A stretch of DNA of 64,000 bases. It comes from Diploptera punctata. Its lineage: Eukaryota; Arthropoda; Insecta; Blattodea; Blaberidae. The stretch lies in contig JASPKZ010002333.1 in NCBI GenBank assembly GCA_030220185.1, positions 620,001-684,000 of the forward strand, read 5' to 3'. Both the position numbers and the translations under genes were made by a program. Under the pieces are notes generated by a model. That model made no database searches. It worked only from the letters and a program-made list of their open reading frames with translations, and was not told where the DNA came from. Shown piece by piece: positions 55,940 to 64,000 of this stretch (its first letter is position 1; each line of letters starts with the position of its first letter).

Positions 55940-56695
55940 AACCATTTATCATAAGTAATGCCATGAATGATTTCCAATTTATCTAGAGAATTTGGAAATC
56001 AAGAGTGGCATTTGTTAAGACTATTTCACGAATAAAATTAAGCTGTTTACTCACAAATCATTAATTAAATATAGTTATGTTAAAATATTTTATATTTAAT
56101 GTAAACGGCGATGTTTGAAAACAAATGAGAAACGATTGGTACGCTTCATTTGCTTCTTTTGTTCATCACTGCAACCAGATCATATTATTTATTGCCAAAG
56201 GAATGCAATATTGTAAGAATTCACTCTAGTGGAGAAAAAAAGAAACACATCAAACTGTATATTAATTCATTTCTGATGTCCTATGATGTCACAGAGGATG
56301 GGTGCTCATGCTATGATGTAAATATGACAATTATATTTTTCTGGAATGTTATTACCTGGGAAAATACATTTAAGAAAGTGCAAACAGTGGTTTCTTTTTT
56401 TGGTGGTATAATCAATTGCTACAAATGTTTTTATATTAACTCCCGCATGTGCTGTGTGTTGACATTCATGCACTATATATACAATCTGGTAGCCGTATTT
56501 CTTAGTGAGTCAGTCACTGCAAAATAATGCTATGACCTATTGAGAATGTTAAAAAGATGGCGCTTTCTTTATTATGATAAACTGTAGTTGATACATTTTA
56601 GGCGAAACACGACTGTGATTGGTTGTAAATAAAAAATAATTGAAATGTGATTGGTCATTGACTCCCATTTGGGGCATGAGTTAAAGTCTGTATAA
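55940..56695. repeat. Unclassified interspersed repeat, copy 2
   Basis: Matches 33893-34520 in blocks, with an extra internal segment at about 56260-56530 that is absent from copy 1 and holds a 125-codon plus-strand frame with no recognisable homology. The ends are ATAAGTAATGCCATGAATGA on the left and GTGATTGGTCATTGACTCCC near the right. Confidence 0.55.
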
Positions 56696-56925
56696 TCTTT
56701 GATTTTATCATTCAATGGATATATATTTAACTCTATTCTTATATCTCCATTCTTTATCCGATCTATTCTTGTGCAGCCTTTTATTCTTCTAAGGAAGTTT
56801 GTTTCTATGCTTTGTATTCTCTTTTGTAACTTTTTGGTCATTACCCAAGTTTCATTCCCAATAAGTAATGCAGGAACTGCCATTGTTTTATAATACTTTA
56901 ATTCAGTTTGTGTAATCAGTTATTG
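56696..56925 (-). pseudogene. LINE fragment
   Basis: The minus-strand frame 56883-56690 reads MAVPALLIGNETWVMTKKLQ, ETNFLRRIKGCTRIDRIKNG and ELNIYPLNDKIKDYTD, the YGxExW-to-C-terminal region of a LINE, cut abruptly where the unclassified repeat begins. Confidence 0.7.
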
Positions 56926-57059
56926 CAAGAGGATATAATAGTCCTTCAATCCCCAATTGATATGTGAAGACATTTGGAGAGAGATTATGCATAGATTGCA
57001 TTAATTATACTTTTTTCTCTAATGCTACTGATATATCCAAATTAAATTTCTTTGATATT

Positions 57060-57320
57060 TTTATTATTCATTTCATACATCTCAACGGTGGATAAATCAT
57101 ATTTGAAGAGAAAAATTATATGTTCAGACTGGGGCTTGAACCCAGGACCTTTGGCTTTCTAGGCCAAATTCTACCAACTGAGTATATTTGGGGCACGTAA
57201 ATTAACAGCTTATATAAGAGAAACATTTGCATTTAGATTGGAGCTTGCTCAGATAGCTCAGTCGATAAAGTCTTGGCCTAGAAAGCCAGAGGTTCTCTTC
57301 AAAAATAAATTTCTTTGAGT
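57060..57320. repeat. Inverted pair of tRNA-like modules
   Basis: At 57098-57185, AGAGAAAAATTATATGTTCA leads an antisense core with box B GGGCTTGAACCCAGGACC. At 57215-57310 a sense core has TGCTCAGATAGCTCAGTCGA and TTGGCCTAGAAAGCCAGAGG, then jumps to TTCTCTTCAAAAATAAA. Each is truncated on one side. Confidence 0.65.
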
Positions 57321-57527
57321 TTATAAATATTAAAATTTTTATATTTATTATTAAAGAGTTAGTGAACCTGCAGGTAAATTTATTCAATTTATTCAATTTT
57401 AAAAATATCTATATTGTTTTAACTTAAAACCCCAAAAATATGTTACTCCTCTCATAATAATTGACGTCCCAGAACAGGAAAACATACCCTTTTATATGTG
57501 ACTTATGGATTTATTACATTAATAACC

Positions 57528-57715
57528 GGCCACAGTTGTCTAGTGATCGTTTCTTGCTTCCATGTAATACCTTAGTTTCGTACTAGATTTTTTTAAGGGG
57601 ATGTACTAACCACATGTCACTCACTGACATCTATAGGAAAAAAGCTTAACTAAGTTAGTCTGGTTAAGAAACTTCCCACTAGGGGAGCACCCATGTCCCC
57701 AGTGGGACAACTGAG
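57528..57715 (+). repeat. SINE-3-like fragment
   Basis: AACCGGCCACAGTTGTCTAG, TTGCTTCCATGTAATACCTT, TGTACTAACCACATGTCACT and GGAAAAAAGCTTAACTAAG parallel the second half of SINE-3. Confidence 0.45.
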
Positions 57716-58805
57716 GATAAATCAATCATTATCAGTACTATACTTAAGTTTATATTTTGTAAACATCTTATAGATATCTACAGTGTTAACGTAAACAAAT
57801 TCTGAGAAAGCAGGTTTTAGCTTTTCAATATCACATTTTGTGGTGATCAAGAATTCATTGAAATTATATAATAATAAAAATTAGAGTTTCTTCTTCTCTT
57901 TACATTTATAGCAATAGACTAGTATTCTGGCTTAATCATTGCTATAACTTTATTGCACTATAAACCTGGTCAATAAAACATCAGGTTAAAGGTGGATGTT
58001 GTCAATAAACCTTTTATAGTTTTACGCTAAAGTGAACTAACCTCCCATGGATCAGTCCTATTCTTGTATTTTATTTATATGGGGAAGTAGAAATGAAAGT
58101 GTTCAATGATATATTATGTTGAAAAATTTAATTAAGTGAACAAAGAACATTGTTTTATTACATGTTTTTTTTTTCAGCATAAACATAATTATTTTGATAG
58201 CACCAAGGTTATTACAAGTTTTAGAATTTCCTTAAATAACACACAACGGTTTAACTAAAAATTTCCAATCTTCTTTATTTATTTCACAATTATCTTCTCT
58301 GTACAATCACATAATTATTCTTCTCTAAGTCTTCTATGTTTTACAGTGTCACTAAAATGTCTTCCTTTCGACCATGATTGCACTGTATTTTAACTTTCAC
58401 ATCCATCTTTTAATGCTGTCTTCCAATACATTAGGCCTACTGCTCACCTTAAGATCATGGCTGACTTTCAACTGTTTTGCCTGATCCTTTATAACTGGGA
58501 TCAAAGGCTCTGGAAATGTTGCCGTATACACAAATAATGGTGCTCTTGATCCTTCAAGAATAGATCCCTCTCCAAGATAAACCATCGAGAGCCAATGGGA
58601 AACACTTCTGGAAAGCTTCCAGCAGGCATTCATGACACATATTTTGCAACTCACAAATCCCTTATTCCTTAATAAAGCAAGGCTTATGAACTATGAGAAT
58701 CTTGCTGCTGTCCCAAAATTCAAAAGGTCCACAATATTTTACTTAATTTTATTAAAAATCACATAAATTAAATATATTCAATGATATATTTAACTTTCAC
58801 AGGGA
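57716..58805. other. AT-rich intergenic sequence
   Basis: A minus-strand 85-codon frame (58397-58654) has no recognised relative. No repeat is assigned. Confidence 0.3.
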
Positions 58806-58809
58806 AAGA

Positions 58810-59160
58810 ATGCTATGAGGTTTAATTTAAGAATTAAATTAATGTTTTTATTACCTCACCTCATTGCCTTTTTCTTCTAGACTGCAGTTTCGGAGCTTAT
58901 CTCCATCATCAGTAGTCTCTGGTCGACCGGTGTTATGTTGTTTCTTGGCGGTTTTTTTTTTTACTTCTATCAGTGGACCGATGAACCTCTGGATCAGGTC
59001 AAAATTTGCAGGAGTTTCAAAATTCATGAGTTTATCTTTCTTGTTTTTTTTGGATGTGAACTTTTCCCCAGACTGTGAGTTCTTTTTGTTTATCTATGTG
59101 TTTGATTAGGCTAGCTTTTGTATGAGGGTATGAGGTGAGGTAATAAAAACATTAATTTAA
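58810..59160 (-). repeat. Penelope-like 3' end bounded by inverted arms
   Basis: TTAAATTAATGTTTTTATTACCTCACCTCA (about 58831-58862) is mirrored at 59127-59160 by TGAGGTGAGGTAATAAAAAC and onward. Minus strand inside: SEFFLFV-region remnants and MNFETPANFDLIQRFIGPLI-like C-terminal sequence. A hammerhead-like core lies on the minus strand, CTGATGA at 58906-58912, stem GGAG/CTCC, GAAA at 58888-58891. Confidence 0.7.
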
Positions 59161-59565
59161 TTCTTATATTCAATGATAATGCTGTAATAGATTATTGTAA
59201 CAGTCAAGGGTAAACCTGTGAGTCAAATTTAATTATAATTATTATTTTCATCTTCCTAAACAATCAGATTTTGAAGTATATAAATATTGCATTGGAATTT
59301 GAGGGAGTGATCTTACTCCTACCTTGTTAAGGTAACTCAAAATATTTATCCTTGTGTACTTTCTGCTGAAGGGGCAATATCCACATTTTGAAGGCACCAG
59401 TCCTTTATGAGAGTGCTTTAGTGCAGAAGTCTATCTTTATTGAATGAGAATGTTTACATATATCATATTTTTGTCTAAATTCTCATTTTTTCACTACACC
59501 CATGATAGTGTATCATCTACAGTACAAGATTCAAACTCTCTTATTAGAAAATATATTCATCATCA
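59161..59565. other. AT-rich intergenic sequence
   Basis: Nothing recognised. Confidence 0.3.
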
Positions 59566-59569
59566 TGTT

Positions 59570-60003
59570 TAGTGCTACAATCCATTGCAGGCTTTGACCA
59601 CCCAAACTATATGCATCCATCCATTTCTATCTTCTGCCTTCATTCTTCATCCCTGGACTCCAATAACCTTCAGAACCTGTTCCATGCTGTCCAGCTATCT
59701 TCCAACTTTTCTTTTTCCCTCTATTTTAGAGAATGTGACTCTACAGGCAATGTCTGTTTATTCCAGTTGATATAAATGGTGTAGCCATCTTAATCTTGAA
59801 GGTTTTATTACTCTGAGTATGTCAGTCTCACCATATAAGACATATAATTCATGATGATAGGTCTACCTATTGCATCATTGCCACTTTCATTTATTGGTCC
59901 ATAGATTTTCTTTAGAATCTTTCTTTCAAGTACTTTAAATTTATTTTCATAATTTTTAGTTAATGGCCAAGTTTCACTTTCATACAGGGGAAAGTATATT
60001 ATT
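59570..60003 (-). pseudogene. LINE 3' fragment, decayed
   Basis: The minus strand in broken frames has an ETWPLTKNYENKFKVLERKI-like start, KKIYGPINESGNDAIGRPII, then LRVIKPSRLRWLHHLYQLE, and near the end MKAEDRNGWMHIVWVVKACN. This is the thumb and C-terminal pattern of the 35042 type of LINE but a different subfamily. Confidence 0.65.
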
Positions 60004-61555
60004 GTCTACAAATTAAACATGTTGCAAGCAATATAAAATTATGAAGAAATATGCTGAAGCTCATAATGAATATAAAGATTAAGTGAATACAGAAGTAATT
60101 TTTTCTGTTACTATCTTGTATCTTGGTATAAAAAATAGTCAAATTTGGTTATTTATCAATTATTTTAATGACATCACTTTCAGGTGTATTGTATTTTTAC
60201 ATCAAATATTTTACTATTTATAGGTCACATTGAATATTATTTCTTTATACATTTTCAATTCTACAATTTTTTTATGGTGTGACATTCTTTAACTGACAAG
60301 TACCTAATCTAAATTGTTGTGAAATTTGACATTTGTTGTAAAAATATTTTATTTATTACCAGTTCTGAATCCAAATTCAATGAGTCAGTCTGCAGCTACC
60401 TGTTGATACCATGGATTCCAGCAAGTATCCAGGGCAGGTATTTAGAAAATGGAGTTTATTGCATCTGCTAACATGCCTTTGCCTTTGTAGTTACTTGCAT
60501 GAAGACCATGTTTTAAATTGTTAATAAGCTGAAGCTTGCTAATTTCCTAATATTTTTTTTTGAATTCCCTATCAATGTAATCAGTGGTCTTGGACATTTT
60601 TATGTTGTATTCAGGAACATGATATTTACACATCTGGATAAAAAAAAGAACTGTACTTTACAAGACTGTTAATTATTTTGTGAGAGAATTTCAAAAATAT
60701 GTCTCAAAATTAACAAAGTTATATAATGCTTAATTTAATTTTAGAACTGAATGTTTGAATAAATTAATGTTTAAATGCATTAATTAGCATGACCAGAGAA
60801 CCAGAGCTTATTATTCTAAGTTTAATTTTTCTTCTTACAGTTTTTAATTACTTTTAACAATTTAGAATATAAGGTTGTATTTTTTTGGAGCATATCTTTG
60901 TAGTGTTTTGTATTATAAACTAAAATTTCGTTTGCCAGCATCTAATACTAAATTAAGTTGCACAGTATTATGGAAATTATGTAGTCTGTAAATTCTAGAA
61001 TATTTTAAATTACATAATTCATAACTATTATAATCACAAAAAAAAAAGTATGGGCACTTGATGTCCATTCTGCCTTCTTCTATGTCTGTCAACACTCAAA
61101 TGGCCAGAATGTTTTTTTCCTTGACCAAACCTGGCATTAGCCGAACAATAAATTAAAACAGTAAAATCAAGTTTGTTAACCAGCTAAAATGGGCCATCAG
61201 GAGTGGGCATTAACCTGATGTAAAAATTAAAAATTGTCTAGCGACCCAATTTATTTAATTTTGCAACGAAACTAGGTGCTTGTCGTTAAAATGAGATGAA
61301 CGCATTCTCCGAAAAATCGGCTAAAATAAACAATTAGGAGTGTGGTTTACCAAAAAGTTAAAATTTTAAAAAAATCTTTAGCGGTCGCCATTTTTTTTGC
61401 AAGAACACAGATATAGCATTTGAATAAGAAATGAGAAATTGAGTTTGTTAATATTGACAAACTTAGACCATTAGTCAGTTTTCGGATTAAACCCCATTAC
61501 TAATGGGGTTTAAGCCGAAAGCTGAGATTTTAGTGGGAATATTTTCATATTTTTC
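60004..61555. other. AT-rich intergenic sequence with a short hairpin
   Basis: A hairpin, TTTCGGATTAAACCCCATTA mirrored by TAATGGGGTTTAAGCCGAAA, lies at about 61481-61522. A block with TCTAGCGACCCAATTTA and CTTTAGCGGTCGCCATTTT around 61240-61400 recalls the AATTGCTCTAGCGGTCACAT stretch of the Helitron-like element at 39.36 kb. No gene. Confidence 0.4.
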
Positions 61556-61561
61556 TCTCTC

Positions 61562-61720
61562 CATGGCATGAGAGGCCTAGAAGGCCTACTAGACGGCTGC
61601 TGGCTTCATATCCACATGTGTTAATCACAGAGGTGGGCGAACACCTAGCCAGTAAGGGATGACATGTAGTCAGCATATCAGGTCCCCCAGCCATTATTGG
61701 TTTTCTCAACCTCTGTCATC
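61562..61720 (-). repeat. SINE-2 3' part, inverted
   Basis: AGAGGCCTAGAAGGCCTACT, CACATGTGTTAATCACAGAG and ACATGTAGTCAGCATATCAG are the complement of the SINE-2 middle and tail. Confidence 0.7.
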
Positions 61721-62129
61721 GTTCTAGCGGACACAATTTTTGTTTTTACGCAACCAAATTTGGTCTATACAATAATTACATATCAGAAGAAATACATATT
61801 CCATAAACTAACGAAATCAAACTATTTGCATAATTGCAATAAATAGTTTATAAAATTACATAACTTGATTTGTTTTGATTGTATAATTTTATTCTTATAA
61901 GATTTTTATTCCTTAGCGCAACGTGCCCAGAAGGCTCGGAAGATGAGGATCTATAAAATTACTATAAAATACCTTTAAAAAGACAAAGATATCCTAAAAA
62001 ATCTAAAAACTGAAAAAAAGGGAGTAAAAAAGGCAATTAAAATTAAATAATTATTTTAGTTTCAACTGTATTTTTAATTAATGTAATAAAAATGTTCAAA
62101 AAGTACAACATTCTATTGAAATGCAACAT
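61721..62129. other. AT-rich intergenic sequence
   Basis: Nothing recognised. Confidence 0.3.
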
Positions 62130-62570
62130 ATATTACTTACTTACTCACTGGCACTATCAAACCCGTAGGTCCATGGCCGCGCGGACATAAGCTCTCCATA
62201 CATCCCTATCCTGAGATAATCCTTTCCAATCATTCCCTGTATAATCTACTTCCCTCAAATCATAGTTAATATTATTCTCCACCTAATTCTTGGTCTACCA
62301 ACTGGGCGTTTTCCCTCTGGCTTTCCTACAAGAAGCTTCCATGCAAGTCTTTCATTCCCCATACGTGCAACATGTCCTGCCCATCGCAGTACGAGACTTA
62401 ACTGTTCTTATTATATCTGGCTTCCTATAAAGACCATGTATTTCATTGTTATGTAGTCTTCTCCATTCACCTGTCTGTTCATCTCCCTTTGGTCCAAAAA
62501 TTTTCCTAAGTACTTTATTCTCAAATACCTGTAATCTCCTTTCCTCCCTTAAAGATGCAACATACATTAC
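62130..62570 (-). pseudogene. LINE 3' end, second copy of the 35042 type
   Basis: The minus strand reads LREERRLQVFENKVLRKIFG, PKGDEQTGEWRRLHNNEIHG and RKPDIIRTVKSRT, then a frameshift and the 3' end TGGACCTACGGGTTTGATAG, TGCCAGTGAGTAAGTAAGTA. It is highly similar to 35042-35560 but 5' truncated further. The tail is a short TAAG repeat. Confidence 0.85.
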
Positions 62571-63170
62571 GAAAAAAAATGATGACTGAAAATGCTTCTT
62601 ATATCATACTTTTTTTTTTTAATTCGACATAGTTTGAAAAAGGAATTCTGTGTTCATAAAAACGAAAGTTCTTGGAGAATTTAGAATGAACGGTTTTTTT
62701 CCACCTATAATCAATTCAGCGGACCCATAATGGTGGTCAGTAGGCTGGTTAATAATAACGGGATATTTTGTGAGGGTTCAATAGTTTCTCCCGGAACAAA
62801 AGTGTTTGCAATTTGGAAAGTAAAACTAGTGTTTTTAAAATAAGCTGGAATTGAGACTATTTCTTCGGATTCTTGAATTATACATATGATATAAACATAG
62901 CCTAGTCAAAAGAAGGTAAAGTTGCAAAAAAAAAAGTCGTTAAAGCCTAAAAAAGACTAAAAAAAAAGGACCAGTAAACCAGAAATGTCGAAAAAGGACA
63001 AATAAAACCACCATTTTTTGGCCTACAATGACCAAAAATGTATATATATTAAGTTGGATCTCGTCTTCAGACATAAAATGAAAAAAACTGATTTTTTCTC
63101 AACTTCCGAGCCCTAGTTATCATTCTTTGCATAGAGTACTACTATTCTGAGTATATCATTTATCCAACTC
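62571..63170. other. AT-rich intergenic sequence
   Basis: Nothing recognised beyond poly-A/T runs. Confidence 0.3.
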
Positions 63171-63171
63171 C

Positions 63172-63322
63172 AAGCGCGACAAGCCTAGAAGGCTATTGGC
63201 CTACCAGCCGGCTACTTAACCTCATATGTTAATCACAGAGGTAGAGGAGTGTAGGGGTGACATGTGGTCAGCTGTCGGGTCCCCAAGCTGATTTTCTCAA
63301 CCTGGAGTCGTTACTTATTAAT
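63172..63322 (-). repeat. SINE-2 3' part, inverted
   Basis: GCGCGACAAGCCTAGAAGGC, CCTACCAGCCGGCTACTTAA, GTGACATGTGGTCAGCTGTC and TTTTCTCAACCTGGAGTCGT match SINE-2 in reverse. Confidence 0.7.
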
Positions 63323-64000
63323 AGTCCGTGTAAATTTGCTTCAAAATGTAGGGTACAGTGGAAGATCAATCGAAGTCCCACGGTTGTATATTAAATCAGA
63401 GTCCACCCAGGTGTTCTTGTAATAATAATAACTGATAATCTGTTTTCAATGTTTGTAAACCTGAATATATAATAGTTTTAAAAAACTGCAAGAATGTGTT
63501 AATAATCTGAATACTCATAGCTTCAATATCATTGATGACCAATAGTTTTTAATGTGACTGCTGGTCTATTAATCTCATCTATGAGGCAATTCAGTATTGT
63601 GTTGGAGTGTGAAAGTTGATGTAAAACATGAATGGTGAGAATAACGATGTAAATATTAATGTGATGGACAGTGAAAGATAAAAAAGCGGTGCAGTCATGG
63701 AATAATTAAGGATTCAAGTACTGTTGGCCGATGAAAAGAATGCAACTTCGTGGCGAGAGGCTAGGGATGGAAGTAGGCGGTTCCCTCCACAATTTTACAG
63801 CACAGCCTGTAGTGATCCATATTAGTTTGTGGCTTGCAAGGCGTATCAAGTATGCTAAGACCTATTTCTTCTAAATTCAGATTGATCATCTGTTACCACG
63901 TAAATATATGTATAGTCAGTCTGGATACTAATATATTTGTTAAAATTTTGTACGAAGGTAAAAGTATTAAAATGCCTGGATGTTGCAATCAATTTTATCT
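63323..64000. other. Right edge; possible start of a coding region
   Basis: An ATG at 63974 after AAAGTATTAAA opens MPGCCNQFYL up to the edge. An N-terminal MPxC with a further Cys recalls THAP-type zinc fingers, but ten residues are too few to decide. The preceding 400 bp contains no recognised repeat. Confidence 0.2.

Noticed and set aside
56150..56527. 125-codon plus-strand ORF
   Set aside because: Lies across a repeat and its copy-specific insert; no counterpart in copy 1, no recognisable domain, and a hydrophobic, Cys-rich low-quality composition.

Overview
This is a stretch of AT-rich, intron-rich eukaryotic chromosome, almost certainly from an insect. The evidence is spliced nuclear genes with GT/AG introns of 3 to 9 kb, a dense mix of Penelope-like retroelements, several non-LTR LINE families, tRNA-derived SINEs, a mariner-type transposon, Helitron-like ends and foldback elements. 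I see no bacterial operons, CRISPR arrays, rRNA genes or convincing functional tRNA genes. The order cannot be fixed from the sequence alone; large introns and this repeat mix suit a hemimetabolous insect.

Host genes. (1) CSTF3 / suppressor-of-forked, plus strand: four exons (9587-9675, 19037-19209, 22604-22738, 29615-29850) encode the last 210 residues of the 77-kDa subunit of cleavage stimulation factor, followed by a 3' UTR to about 30.46 kb. Earlier exons lie left of the window. (2) A compact minus-strand pair at 47.8-49.2 kb: a two-exon CCDC32-like gene, then only 40 bp downstream a single-exon sepiapterin reductase (SPR). The spacing suggests a shared promoter and a possible bicistronic transcript. 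A possible divergent non-coding exon (about 49.7 kb) and a possible gene start at the very right edge (63,974) are weak.

Layout. 1-1.1 kb: GC-rich degenerate tandem repeat. 1.1-5 kb: decayed RTE-like LINE, minus strand, split by a tRNA-like module inside a 66-bp duplication. 5-9.5 kb: intron with a transposase relic. 9.6-30.5 kb: 3' half of CSTF3, whose introns hold a 1,285-bp mariner-type element with TA duplications, many tRNA-like modules, Penelope-derived palindromes, a LINE RNase H relic and a 4-copy tandem repeat. 30.5-47.2 kb: SINEs, Penelope elements (one with a YVDD reverse transcriptase and GIY-YIG domain), a 72-bp minisatellite, Helitron-like elements and a Tigger-like relic. 47.8-49.2 kb: SPR/CCDC32. 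49.2-64 kb: SINEs, LINE 3' ends, a paired unclassified repeat and sparse AT-rich sequence.

Most unusual: (a) tRNA-like modules without tRNA identity, each bracketed by inverted copies of an AGAGAAAAATTT motif and placed inside larger, tandemly or palindromically arranged units; (b) at least seven inverted dimers of Penelope-like termini sharing a boundary motif close to GGAAATAACACTATGAGGTT, several with a hammerhead-ribozyme-like core (CTGANGA, stem, GAAA); (c) the 40-bp CCDC32-SPR junction with AATAAA overlapping the upstream stop codon.
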